Origin: Xanthobacteraceae bacterium
GTDB lineage: Bacteria; Pseudomonadota; Alphaproteobacteria; Rhizobiales; Xanthobacteraceae
Assembly (NCBI GenBank): GCA_031291445.1
Contig: JARLJA010000179.1
Coordinates: 1-36,189 of the forward strand
Reading direction: 5' to 3'
Length of the DNA: 36,189 bases
In this document: positions 1-7,503 of the stretch, piece by piece
Position numbering within the stretch: the first letter of the stretch is position 1
Layout: each line of letters opens with the position of its first letter
Notes under the pieces: model-generated
Databases searched by the model: none
The model's input: only the letters and a program-made list of their open reading frames with translations
What the model was told of the DNA's origin: nothing
Translations under genes and position numbers: made by a program

Positions 1-99
1 CGGGCTGGCGGCGGCCGCGGGCGCAGCCGCTTCCGGCGCCGCGCCGGGAGGCCTTGCCGTCCGAGTGTTCTGGTCCAGTCCGTTACGCTTACCAAACAC
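1..99 (-). CDS. cpaF: CpaF/TadA pilus assembly ATPase, N-terminal fragment
   Basis: Only the first 33 codons are inside the window; the gene continues past the left edge. On the minus strand a GTG start at 97-99 opens a frame beginning MFGKRNGLDQNT, followed by an Ala/Pro-rich stretch. The MFGKR opening and low-complexity linker are typical of alphaproteobacterial CpaF, the hexameric secretion ATPase that powers Tad/Flp pilus assembly at the inner membrane; the catalytic domain is not visible. A GGAG Shine-Dalgarno sits a few bases upstream of the GTG. The start lies 21 bp after the cpaE1 stop, so it is the next gene of the cpaC1-D1-E1 operon. The identification rests on the N-terminus plus position. 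Confidence 0.75.
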   Translation of the reverse strand, partial: MFGKRNGLDQNTRTARPPGAAPEAAAPAAAASP

Positions 100-120
100 G
101 ACGCTACTCCACGCGGTAGG

Positions 121-1383
121 CTATTTCGATCGCAGCTTGCGGATCAGCGGCGCCAGCATCGAGTTGCGCGGCCTCTTCGTTTCGCCGCGGCCGGTCAACC
201 GTTGCGCGATCTGCAGGAAAATCTCGGTGGTGTGGTGGTTGGGCGAGATCTCGGCGATCATCTGCCCGTTGTTGGCGGCCATGCCGAAGACCTGCGGTTC
301 GAATGGAATGAGGGCGACCGGTTCGCCCTCGACCGCCTTGGCGAACTCGCGCGACGAGATTTCGGGCCGCTTCGGCATTCCGATCTGGTTGATGCAGTAG
401 TGCGGGATGCGGTCGTTGGGCCGCGCAGCCTTCAGCAGGTCGAACAGGTTCTTGGTGTTGCGCAGGTTCGCCAGGTCCGGCTCGGCGACGATCAGGATGT
501 CGTCGGCGCCGACCAGGGCGCGCCTGGTCCAGCCCGCCCACTGGTGCGGAACGTCGAGCACGATGCAGGGCACGGTGGCGCGCAGCGTATCGAAGATCGA
601 GTCGAAGGCCTCGTTGCCGAAGTCGTAGACCCGGTCGAGTGTCGCCGGCGCGGCCAGCAGGCTGAGATGATCGGTGCATTTGGACAGCAGCCGGTCGATG
701 AACGCGGTATCGACCCGGTCGGGCGAGAACACCGCCTCGGCGATGCCCTGCGGGGGGTCCTGATTGTAGTCCAGGCCGGCGGTGCCGAACGCCAGGTCGA
801 GGTCGGCGACCACGGAATCCAGAGCGAGGTCGCGCGCGACCGCCCAGGCGATGTTGTGCGCCAGGGTCGACGCGCCGACGCCGCCCTTGGCGCCGACGAC
901 GGCGATGATGCGCCCGACCGCCTTGGCCTCCGGCGTCGAAAACAGCCCGCAGATCGCGCGGATGACGTCGATCGTCGACAGGGGCGCGACGAGATATTCG
1001 CTGACGCCGCGGCGAACCAGCTCGCGGTACAGGGTGATGTCGTTGACGCGGCCGATCACGATGACGCGGGTGCCGGGGTCGCAGACCGTCGCCAACTGGT
1101 CCAGTCCGGCCAGGATGTCGCTGGTGCCGTCGGTCTCCAGCACGATCACGTTGGGCGTCGGCGCGCTGCGATAGGCCTCGATCGCGGCCGGCATGCCGCC
1201 CATCTGGATCTTGAGATGGGCCTTGCCGAGCCGGCGGTCCTCGCCGGCCGACTGGATCGCCGCGGCGGATTCCACCGTCTCGCAGAAGGCCTGTACCGAG
1301 ACGCGCGGCGCAGGCGCGATGTGCTCCTCCATGGCCGGAAGAGCCTCTTCGTTGTCCGGGGTCTGGCGGGCGAAGTTGATCAT
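121..1383 (-). CDS. cpaE: CpaE/TadZ-type pilus assembly ATPase, copy 1
   Basis: This 420-residue protein has a receiver-like N-terminal region and a MinD/ParA-type ATPase domain from about residue 155. A deviant Walker A, KGGVGAST, lies near residues 166-173, with Ala where MinD has its second lysine, as is usual in CpaE/TadZ. CpaE proteins localise the Tad secretion machine, often to a cell pole. The ATG overlaps the cpaD1 stop as ATGA (1380-1383), indicating translational coupling. It is closely similar along its whole length to the plus-strand copy at 7500-8756; for example both share the stretch AHNIAW or AHNVAW after Walker A and the motif DLDLAFGT. It is followed by cpaF, which makes this the more complete of the two operons. 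Confidence 0.93.
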   Translation of the reverse strand: MINFARQTPDNEEALPAMEEHIAPAPRVSVQAFCETVESAAAIQSAGEDRRLGKAHLKIQMGGMPAAIEAYRSAPTPNVIVLETDGTSDILAGLDQLATVCDPGTRVIVIGRVNDITLYRELVRRGVSEYLVAPLSTIDVIRAICGLFSTPEAKAVGRIIAVVGAKGGVGASTLAHNIAWAVARDLALDSVVADLDLAFGTAGLDYNQDPPQGIAEAVFSPDRVDTAFIDRLLSKCTDHLSLLAAPATLDRVYDFGNEAFDSIFDTLRATVPCIVLDVPHQWAGWTRRALVGADDILIVAEPDLANLRNTKNLFDLLKAARPNDRIPHYCINQIGMPKRPEISSREFAKAVEGEPVALIPFEPQVFGMAANNGQMIAEISPNHHTTEIFLQIAQRLTGRGETKRPRNSMLAPLIRKLRSK

Positions 1384-2174
1384 TTGCCAAGGTCGCTGAG
1401 TTTGGCCTTGTCGCCGTCGGCATAGGTGGTCGCGGTCGGAGTTCCCTTGCGGTACTTGTCGAACGCGATCGAGCGCCGGGCGGTGTAGGGCGGAGTTTCA
1501 GGCCGTGGCTGCACCAGGTCCGCCGGGTTGTCGACCATGGCGGCGAGGTTGCGCTGATTGGCGCAGCCGAAATTGTGGTAGGGCTTGTTCTCGATATAGA
1601 GCTTGTTCTTGACCGACGGGCCGAGATCGTCGGGCCACAGGCCGCACGGGCCGGCGTCCGCGGTGATGCGCGGATAGCTGATGCGCAGGGTCGCGAACTG
1701 CCGCGGGTCGCGCGGATGATAGGGCCGGGCGGTGACGGCGTTGGCCGGAATGCCGAGTGCGCTCAGGAGGGAATGGACCTCGTGGGCCGCGTCCCCGGCG
1801 GCGCGGGCGTTGGGCGTATCCTTCGGCACGTCGATGACGAGCGGACCGGTGCCGTCGCGCAGCCAGGCCTGGCCGAACGCCAGGACGTCGGCGCGCTGCT
1901 CGGCCGAGAGGCCGCCGCGGCCGCTGCCGATGAAGATCTCGACCGACCGGTCGGCCTCCTGGATGACGATCGGATGGCGCTGGCGGTAGTCCGCGGGGAT
2001 GGCGGCGAGCTCACCGTTGTCGTCCCGCGCGTGCGTCAGGCAACCGCCGAGCGACAGCGACAGGCCGACCAGCACCAGTACCCTGTACCCGAAGTTTCGC
2101 GAGCTTCGGACGGCAGGCACCAGCGCGGCGCGCCAGCGGCGCGTCGATCGCGGAAGGTGTCCAGGTGCGCGCAT
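1380..2174 (-). CDS. cpaD: CpaD pilus assembly lipoprotein, copy 1
   Basis: This protein of about 264 residues has a positively charged N-terminus, a hydrophobic segment and a lipobox ending GGC, so it is probably an outer-membrane lipoprotein. CpaD is thought to assist secretin (CpaC) assembly in Tad systems. Recognisable conserved parts are DYRQRHPIV after the lipobox, the FIGSGRGGL segment, and the C-terminal AGPCG and NFGCANQRNLAAMVDNP region. I prefer the ATG at 2174, which has GACGGGAA upstream and lies 14 bp after the cpaC1 stop. A TTG at 2192 is in frame but less likely. The stop overlaps the cpaE1 start. A paralogue lies at 6748-7503. Confidence 0.9.
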   Translation of the reverse strand: MRAPGHLPRSTRRWRAALVPAVRSSRNFGYRVLVLVGLSLSLGGCLTHARDDNGELAAIPADYRQRHPIVIQEADRSVEIFIGSGRGGLSAEQRADVLAFGQAWLRDGTGPLVIDVPKDTPNARAAGDAAHEVHSLLSALGIPANAVTARPYHPRDPRQFATLRISYPRITADAGPCGLWPDDLGPSVKNKLYIENKPYHNFGCANQRNLAAMVDNPADLVQPRPETPPYTARRSIAFDKYRKGTPTATTYADGDKAKLSDLGK

Positions 2175-2188
2175 GGTCTGTTCCCGTC

Positions 2189-3646
2189 TCAATCCGTGAT
2201 GAAGCCGTACTGGCCGCGGTAGCTCTTGCGCGAATCGGTCCGCGCCGGGGCGCCGTAGATGCGGTTGATGTTGCCGATCAGGTCGGACTGCGGGTCGGCC
2301 GCGTCGGCGAAGCCGTCGTCCGGGCGCGACAGATCCTTCTGGGCGACCGCGCGCACGATGTAGGGCGTGACCAGCACCATCAGCTCGGTCTGCCGGTTGA
2401 CGTAGTCGCGGCTGCGGAACAGCGCGCCGAGCACCGGAAGCTGGGTCAGGCCGGGCAGTCCGTTGATCGCCTGCTTGGTCTGTTCCTGGATCAGGCCGGC
2501 GAGCGCCATCGAGCCGCCCGAGGGGATTTCCAGGGTGGTCTCCGCGCGGCGGGTCCGGATCGAGGGGATCGTGATCGAGTTGCTGGTGGACGCCGACACC
2601 TGCTGGGTGACGTTGATGGCGTTGTCGGTCGACAGTTCCGAGACCTCGGTCATGACGCGTAGGCTGATGCGACCCTCGGTCAGGACCAGCGGCGAGAAGT
2701 TGAGCGAGATGCCGAACTTCTTGAAGCCGATCGAGGTCGTACAGACGTGGGTGGTCGGGTCGCAGGAATAGCCCTGCGGGATCGGGAATTCGCCGCCGGC
2801 GACGAAGGTCGCGGATTCGCCGGAGATCGCGGTCAGGTTCGGCTCGGCCAGGGTGCGGATCACGCCGGCGCTTTCCATGGCGCGCAGCGTCGCCGTCACC
2901 GAGGGGAAGGCTCCGGTGATGGCGTTGCCGGCGACCAGCGGGGAGCCGTTCACGGTGAACGGGTTGGAATTGGTGAAGCTCAGCACCGTGCCGTTGGCGT
3001 TGAGGTCGACGCCGAGCTGCTTGAGAATGTTGCGCTGGACTTCGGCGACGGTGACCTTGAGCATGACCTGGTCGCGGCCGCGGACGATGATGTTGTTGAC
3101 CACCTTCACGGCGTCGCCGGCGAGACGGGTCGCGATGTCGGCGGCCTGCTGGGCGTCCTGCGGACTGTTGGCCGAACCGGACAGGATCACGGCGTCGCCG
3201 ACGCCCTCGATCTGGATGTCGCTGGCGGGGAAGGACTGGCGCAGCGCCGCGCGGACGCCGTTGAGGTCGCGCGTCACCGCGATGTCGTAGGCCGCGATCT
3301 GCTGGCCGGCGGCATCGAAGAAGATGATGTTGGTCTGGCCGACCGCGGCGCCGATGATGTAGGCGCGCTGCGCCGAGCGCACCACGGCGTTGGCGATCTT
3401 GGGGTCGGCGACCAGGACGTCCTTGACGTCGCGGGGCAGGTCGACAACGATCGATTTGCCGATGCCGAGCGGCAGGAAGCGGGCGTTCATCTCGCCCGGT
3501 GCCGCCGCCGCGATCGGCAGGCGGCTGTCCGCGGCCCGTACCGGCGCCAGCGCCGGATTGAGCGTCAGCGCCGTCACGGCGGCGAACGACAGGGCGCGAA
3601 CCACGCGGCCTGCTCGCATCGATCGCGAATGTTCCGTGGGCGTCAT
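2189..3646 (-). CDS. cpaC: CpaC/RcpA outer-membrane secretin of the Tad pilus, copy 1
   Basis: This 485-residue secretin forms the outer-membrane channel for the Flp pilus. It has a signal peptide ending near VRAADS, an N-terminal pilus-assembly domain (GIGKSIVVDLPRDVKDVLVADP), a BON-like segment (VILSGSANSPQDAQQ) and a C-terminal secretin domain with PSVTATLRAMESAGVIRTLAEP and SGGSMALAGLIQE. The ATG at 3646 is chosen because GGGGAGAGG lies at a good distance upstream; an upstream ATG at 3667 overlaps the preceding stop but lacks such a site. The next gene downstream is cpaD1. Compared with copy 2 (5239-6732) it lacks about ten residues between LGVDL and the secretin core. Confidence 0.93.
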   Translation of the reverse strand: MTPTEHSRSMRAGRVVRALSFAAVTALTLNPALAPVRAADSRLPIAAAAPGEMNARFLPLGIGKSIVVDLPRDVKDVLVADPKIANAVVRSAQRAYIIGAAVGQTNIIFFDAAGQQIAAYDIAVTRDLNGVRAALRQSFPASDIQIEGVGDAVILSGSANSPQDAQQAADIATRLAGDAVKVVNNIIVRGRDQVMLKVTVAEVQRNILKQLGVDLNANGTVLSFTNSNPFTVNGSPLVAGNAITGAFPSVTATLRAMESAGVIRTLAEPNLTAISGESATFVAGGEFPIPQGYSCDPTTHVCTTSIGFKKFGISLNFSPLVLTEGRISLRVMTEVSELSTDNAINVTQQVSASTSNSITIPSIRTRRAETTLEIPSGGSMALAGLIQEQTKQAINGLPGLTQLPVLGALFRSRDYVNRQTELMVLVTPYIVRAVAQKDLSRPDDGFADAADPQSDLIGNINRIYGAPARTDSRKSYRGQYGFITD

Positions 3647-3663
3647 GGTGTGCGCCTCTCCCC

Positions 3664-3906
3664 TCATCCCTGCACCGTCGTCTGCGACGAGGCTCCGGAT
3701 CCGACGACGTCGGGCCGCGCCCGATCGCCGGCGGTTCCGGGCTGACTGATCTGAATGTCGATTTGCGTGGCCGGCGCGTCCGCGGCGGCGATCCGGGCCG
3801 CGGCGGCCTCGGCCAACGGCTCGGGTTGCAGGCCGCTCAGGGGCCGGATCGCAAGCCCGCCGGCTGCGACCGCAATGGCCAGAACGACGATACGCGCGGT
3901 ATTCAT
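3664..3906 (-). CDS. Vestigial CpaB-like protein (N-terminal membrane anchor only)
   Basis: This 80-residue frame starts MNTARIVVLAIAVAAGGLAI. That matches 16 of the first 20 residues of the full-length CpaB encoded at 11493-12341, and even the bases around the start (GCGTATGAATA) are alike. After the membrane anchor the sequence becomes Ala-rich, keeps a short TQIDIQISQ echo of the CpaB region before the SAF domain, and ends. The SAF and periplasmic domains, about 200 residues in all, are missing. It sits where cpaB normally sits, directly before cpaC, with its TGA 17 bp before the cpaC1 ATG. It could be a decayed cpaB kept as a leader frame for translational coupling, or a functional mini-anchor; the sequence does not decide. 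Confidence 0.65.
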   Translation of the reverse strand: MNTARIVVLAIAVAAGGLAIRPLSGLQPEPLAEAAAARIAAADAPATQIDIQISQPGTAGDRARPDVVGSGASSQTTVQG

Positions 3907-3973
3907 ACGCTTCACTTCCCGCAGGACACACTCGCGACGCTGTCGTCGCTGTCCCCGGATTTGAGCAGCTAAA

Positions 3974-3990
3974 CGTCAAAGCATGGTTAA
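3974..3990 (-). promoter_or_regulatory. Conserved promoter element of cpa operon 1 (CtrA-like)
   Basis: Read on the minus strand the sequence is TTAACCATGCTTTGACG, differing at one of 17 positions from the element at 5151-5167 upstream of the paralogous operon. It contains TTAA-N7-TTGAC, one mismatch from the CtrA consensus TTAA-N7-TTAAC. It ends 67 bp before the start of the vestigial cpaB. That the copy was retained with the duplicated operon suggests it is functional. Binding by CtrA is an inference. Confidence 0.55.
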
Positions 3991-4034
3991 TGAGGCGTAT
4001 CTAAATCGCGTTAACGAGACCTTGTCCGATGCAG

Positions 4035-4559
4035 TCAGGACAGCGCGATGTGCGCGAGGTCGACGGCCTTGATCCAGCCGGTCTCCGGGTAGATCACCAG
4101 CGCGCCGAGCGCCAGCGCGATGCCGTAGGGAATGTCTTCGTCCTTGCCGTGAAGGCGCATCAGCCAGGAATGCCTGCCGAGCATGACCGGCAGCGGCAAG
4201 TGCCGGAACTGGATCAGCAGCAGCGTCAGCGCGCCGCCGAACAGCGAGGCGTAGAGCAGGTAGTTGAGAAGGTGCGGCAGTCCGAGCCAGAGCGCCGCGG
4301 CCGAGGCGACCTTGGCGTCGCCGCCGCCGATCCAGCCCATGGCAAAGCAGGCAAACGACGCCGTCAGGATGATCAGCCCCGCGGCTCCGTGCTGCAGCAC
4401 CTCGTTGATCGGCATCGCTCCCGCCACGGCGAGGATCGCGAACCCGGCCACCAGCAGCAGCGATACCCGGTTGGGAATCGTCATGGTGAGGAGGTCGCTG
4501 GCGGCGGCGAACGCCATCAACGCGGGAAAGAAGCAAAGCCGTGCGAGGTCGAGGATCAT
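4035..4559 (-). CDS. cpaA: CpaA/TadV prepilin peptidase
   Basis: This is a type IV prepilin peptidase of about 174 residues with only the short catalytic membrane domain, the usual form in Tad systems. It cleaves the leader of Flp prepilin at the inner membrane. The two catalytic aspartates are visible in ASDLLTMTIPN near residue 22 and in the GxGD motif of GWIGGGDAK near residue 81. Most of the chain is hydrophobic, with about five or six membrane segments. Starts at 4559 and 4565 are both possible (MILDL or MIMILDL) and neither has a strong Shine-Dalgarno. The gene stands alone between the two cpa operons, 128 bp upstream of the vestigial cpaB and on the same strand. A near-perfect CtrA box lies about 110 bp upstream of the start. 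Confidence 0.9.
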   Translation of the reverse strand: MILDLARLCFFPALMAFAAASDLLTMTIPNRVSLLLVAGFAILAVAGAMPINEVLQHGAAGLIILTASFACFAMGWIGGGDAKVASAAALWLGLPHLLNYLLYASLFGGALTLLLIQFRHLPLPVMLGRHSWLMRLHGKDEDIPYGIALALGALVIYPETGWIKAVDLAHIALS

Positions 4560-4667
4560 GATCATTCGAACGTGGTGGAACCCGGCCGGACCGGCCTTGG
4601 TACAGGATAGGGCCCAGAAGTGAACAATCGCGAAACGATGCCCGGTGATTTTGCGCCCGCGGCGTTG

Positions 4668-4683
4668 GTTAACCGCCGGTTAA
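4668..4683 (-). promoter_or_regulatory. CtrA box upstream of cpaA
   Basis: The minus strand reads TTAA-CCGGCGG-TTAAC, an exact match to the CtrA consensus TTAA-N7-TTAAC. It lies about 110 bp upstream of cpaA in the same orientation. In Caulobacter the pilus genes are known CtrA targets. The remainder of the 4566-5238 gap holds the TC tract, a palindrome and the operon 2 element listed separately; I see no convincing gene in it. Confidence 0.65.
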
Positions 4684-4770
4684 GCGCCGGCGGCGGGCCA
4701 GCCGCCGGTCGCGTCGGCGGTGACGCGGGCTGGTCGCCAGCCAGGCAGGCCGCGAGCCACCCGCGGTCGG

Positions 4771-4806
4771 CGCGCGTCTCTCTCTCTCTCTCTCTCTCTC
4801 GCGCGC
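4771..4806. repeat. (TC)12 microsatellite flanked by CGCGCG and GCGCGC
   Basis: A perfect run of twelve TC dinucleotides (4777-4800) is bracketed by CGCGCG on the left and GCGCGC on the right. It lies in the intergenic region between cpaA and cpaC2, about 100 bp upstream of the cpaA CtrA box and 440 bp before cpaC2. Such tracts can slip during replication, and homopurine/homopyrimidine tracts can form unusual DNA structures. Any effect on expression is speculation. Confidence 0.95.
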
Positions 4807-5055
4807 CCGCAGACAAAGCAGCGCGAGGCGTTGCGTCGGCCCCCGATGCGCGCGTGTTTGCGCGTGCGCGTCTGCGAGACCGGTCGATCCGTGCACCGAT
4901 GATTTCGCATCGCGCGCGATCGACTGCAATCATCATGCGGCGCGCTACGATGCGATGGCCTCGATCACGGCGGGCGTCACGCGACGCGTGGGGAATGTCA
5001 GTAATCGAGCGGCTCAGCACGCAGGCAAGCTCGCCGTTCTGATGGAGCCGACGAG

Positions 5056-5080
5056 ATCGATCGCATTGGATGCAATCGAT
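5056..5080. promoter_or_regulatory. Palindrome in the cpaC2 promoter region
   Basis: Eleven-base arms, ATCGATCGCAT and ATGCAATCGAT, surround TGG and are complementary except at one position. The palindrome lies about 70 bp upstream of the element shared by the two cpa operons, where an operator would be expected. No specific regulator is recognised. Confidence 0.4.
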
Positions 5081-5150
5081 TAACCATAAGTCGCGAAGTG
5101 CGACGGCTGCACCGCGTTATCGCCTCCGCGATCTCTTGCGGTTCCGTCGC

Positions 5151-5167
5151 TTAATCATGCTTTGACG
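5151..5167 (+). promoter_or_regulatory. Conserved promoter element of cpa operon 2 (CtrA-like)
   Basis: The sequence TTAATCATGCTTTGACG is the twin of the element at 3974-3990, with a single C/T difference. It contains TTAA-N7-TTGAC and ends 71 bp before the cpaC2 start, nearly the same spacing as in operon 1 (67 bp). Confidence 0.55.
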
Positions 5168-5238
5168 AATGGCTGGCATTTAGAAAGCGAGAAGATCGCG
5201 GACGTTGTTGCGATGGCGCGCCGCAGGAAATTCGAGAG

Positions 5239-6732
5239 ATGCGCTCCATGGAATGCAGGGCCAATCGTCGATCGACGTGGAAGAGAATCGTCCGCGTCAT
5301 CACCGTATCGGCCGTCGCGGTGCTGGCGCTCGATCCCGTTTCCATTCCTGTCAAGGCGGGCGAAACCGCAAGCATGGGGCCTGCCGCGGTCGACCGATCG
5401 GTGCATGCGCGATATCTCGAGCTCGGCGTCAGCAAATCCGTCGTGATCGATCTGCCGCGCGAAGCCAAGGACATGCTGGTCGCCGATCCGAAGATTGCGA
5501 ACGCGGTGATACGCTCGCCCCAGCGCGCCTACATCATCGGCACGGCGGTCGGTCAGACCAATATCGTGTTCTTCGACACTGCGGGGCAGGCGATCGTCGC
5601 CTACGACATCGCCATCAAGCGCGATCTCAACGGCATTCGCGCGGCGATGAAGCAGACGCTGCCCAATGTCGCGATCCGCGTCGAGGGTCTGGGCGACAGC
5701 GTGATCCTGTCCGGATCTGCGGCCAGCCCGGTGGAGGCCCAGCAGGCCGGCGAGATCGCCGCGCGGCTGGTGGGTGGGCCCGAAAAAGTCGTCAACGGCA
5801 TCGTGGTCAAGGGCCGCGATCAGGTGATGCTGAAGGTGTCGGTCGCTGAAGTGCAGCGCAACGTTCTGAAGCAGCTCGGGGTCGATCTCAGCGCGAGCAT
5901 GAACTACGGCACCGCGGTGGTGAATTTCAACAACAGCAATCCGTTCACCGTGAACGGCGGTCCGCTGGTGTCCAACAACGCCGCTTCGGGCTCGTTTGCT
6001 CCGGTCAATGGCGTGCCATCGGTGACCGCCACGTTGCGCGCGATGGAGAGCGCCGGCGTGGTCCGCACGCTGGCCGAGCCGAACCTGACGGCGATTTCCG
6101 GCGAGTCCGCCTCCTTCATTGCCGGCGGTGAATTCCCGGTCCCGGCGGGATATTCCTGCGACCCGGTCACCCACGTCTGCACCACCCAGATCAGCTACAA
6201 GAAGTTCGGCATCTCGCTCAACTTCACGCCGGTCGTGCTGTCCGAGGGCCGCATCAGCCTGCGCGTGATGACCGAGGTCTCGGAGATCTCGATCGACAAC
6301 TCCATCACGCTGACCCAGGCCGTGACGGCCAGCTCGGTGAACTCGGTCACCGTGCCCTCGATCAAGACCCGGCGCGCGGAGACCACGCTTGAAATCCCGT
6401 CGGGCGGGTCGATGGCGCTGGCGGGCCTGATCCAGGAGCAGACCAAGCAGGCGATCAACGGATTGCCCGGACTGGCGGAGTTGCCGGTGCTGGGAACGCT
6501 GTTCCGCAGCCGCGACTACGTCAACCACGAGACCGAGCTGATGGTGCTGGTGACGCCGTTGATCGTGAGGTCGGTCGCGCAGCGCGAGCTGTCGCGTCCT
6601 GATGACGGGTTCGCCGACGCGGCCGATATCCAGACGGTGCTGCTCGGCAGCATCAACAGGATCTACGGTGCCCCCGTCCGTGGCAATCAGGCGGAGGTTT
6701 ACACCGGAAACTTTGGTTTCATCACGGACTGA
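5239..6732 (+). CDS. cpaC: CpaC/RcpA outer-membrane secretin of the Tad pilus, copy 2
   Basis: This 497-residue paralogue of the protein encoded at 2189-3646 has the same order of parts: a signal peptide after a longer basic N-terminus, the pilus-assembly N domain (GVSKSVVIDLPREAKDMLVADP), a BON-like segment (VILSGSAASPVEAQQ) and the secretin domain (PSVTATLRAMESAGVVRTLAEP, SGGSMALAGLIQE). A CDPVTHVCTT cysteine pair is shared with copy 1. It carries extra residues (SMNYGTAVV and FAPVNG) just before the secretin core. The ATG at 5239 is preceded by AGGAAATTCGAGAG. It heads a three-gene operon with cpaD2 and cpaE2; no cpaB precedes it. Confidence 0.93.
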   Translation: MRSMECRANRRSTWKRIVRVITVSAVAVLALDPVSIPVKAGETASMGPAAVDRSVHARYLELGVSKSVVIDLPREAKDMLVADPKIANAVIRSPQRAYIIGTAVGQTNIVFFDTAGQAIVAYDIAIKRDLNGIRAAMKQTLPNVAIRVEGLGDSVILSGSAASPVEAQQAGEIAARLVGGPEKVVNGIVVKGRDQVMLKVSVAEVQRNVLKQLGVDLSASMNYGTAVVNFNNSNPFTVNGGPLVSNNAASGSFAPVNGVPSVTATLRAMESAGVVRTLAEPNLTAISGESASFIAGGEFPVPAGYSCDPVTHVCTTQISYKKFGISLNFTPVVLSEGRISLRVMTEVSEISIDNSITLTQAVTASSVNSVTVPSIKTRRAETTLEIPSGGSMALAGLIQEQTKQAINGLPGLAELPVLGTLFRSRDYVNHETELMVLVTPLIVRSVAQRELSRPDDGFADAADIQTVLLGSINRIYGAPVRGNQAEVYTGNFGFITD

Positions 6733-6747
6733 GGCGAGGCAGTGGCA

Positions 6748-7503
6748 ATGACGAAGCGCGCATCCAGTCCCGGCCGCGGCCCGCGAAGGTCCTGGTGCCG
6801 CGCCGTCCTCGCCGTCGTCATCGGCCTGTCGCCGGTCGCGCTGGCAGGGTGCAACGAGACCACCCAGGATGTGGTCGGAAGCATTCCCACCGACTATCGG
6901 TTGCGCCATCCCATCGTGATCGAGGAAGCGAACCGTGCCACCGAGCTTTTCATCGGGTCCGGGCGCAGTGGCCTCACCGAGGCGCAACGTGCCGACGTGC
7001 TGGGCCTTGGCCGATCGTGGATTCGCGAAGGCACCGGGGCGATCACCATCGATCTTCCGGCCGATACGACCAACGCGCGGGCCGCCAGGGACTCGGTGCG
7101 CGAGATCCAGGCCGTCCTCGGGGCCGCCGGCGTTCCCGCGCGCGCGATTCGGGTCCACAACTACCGTCCTGCGGATCCGCGCGTGTTCGCGACCATTCGC
7201 CTGACCTATCCGCGCGTCGTGGCCGACGCCGGGCCGTGCGGGGTGTGGCCGGAGGATCTCGGGCCGTCGATCAACAACCCGAGCTACCTCGAAAACAAGC
7301 CCTATCACAATTTCGGGTGCGCGGTGCAGCGCAATATCGCGGCTATGGTCGACAACCCCGCCGATCTGGTCCAGCCGCGCGCGGAGACGCCGGCCTATAC
7401 GTCGCGCCGCGACGCCGCGTTCGAGAAATATCGCAAGGGTGAATCGACGACCGCCACGTATCCCGAGGCGGACAAGGCCAAACTCAGCGACGTGGGCAAA
7501 TGA
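6748..7503 (+). CDS. cpaD: CpaD pilus assembly lipoprotein, copy 2
   Basis: This 251-residue lipoprotein has a lipobox ending LAGC after a basic and hydrophobic leader, so it is probably anchored in the outer membrane. It then follows copy 1 closely (DYRLRHPIVIEEA, FIGSGRSGL, ADAGPCGVWPEDLGPS, NFGCAVQRNIAAMVDNP). The ATG at 6748 is favoured because GAGG is eight bases upstream; a GTG at 6742 would lie too close to that site. It begins 15 bp after the cpaC2 stop, and its own stop overlaps the cpaE2 start as ATGA. Confidence 0.9.
   Translation: MTKRASSPGRGPRRSWCRAVLAVVIGLSPVALAGCNETTQDVVGSIPTDYRLRHPIVIEEANRATELFIGSGRSGLTEAQRADVLGLGRSWIREGTGAITIDLPADTTNARAARDSVREIQAVLGAAGVPARAIRVHNYRPADPRVFATIRLTYPRVVADAGPCGVWPEDLGPSINNPSYLENKPYHNFGCAVQRNIAAMVDNPADLVQPRAETPAYTSRRDAAFEKYRKGESTTATYPEADKAKLSDVGK

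Noticed and set aside
104-1423. A second minus-strand frame overlapping cpaE1
   Set aside because: It is Arg/Pro/Gly-rich with no recognisable domain, while the other frame is clearly CpaE.
4001-4015. CTAA-N6-TTAAC upstream of cpa operon 1 as a CtrA box
   Set aside because: The spacer is six rather than seven bases; the element at 3974-3990 is a better match and is shared with operon 2.
4620-5042. A plus-strand open frame of about 140 codons running through the TC tract, which would encode a Ser-Leu repeat
   Set aside because: It lacks a Shine-Dalgarno, has an Arg/Ala-rich low-complexity composition, and overlaps the cpaA CtrA box. It matches no family I know and is better explained as a chance frame in GC-rich regulatory DNA.
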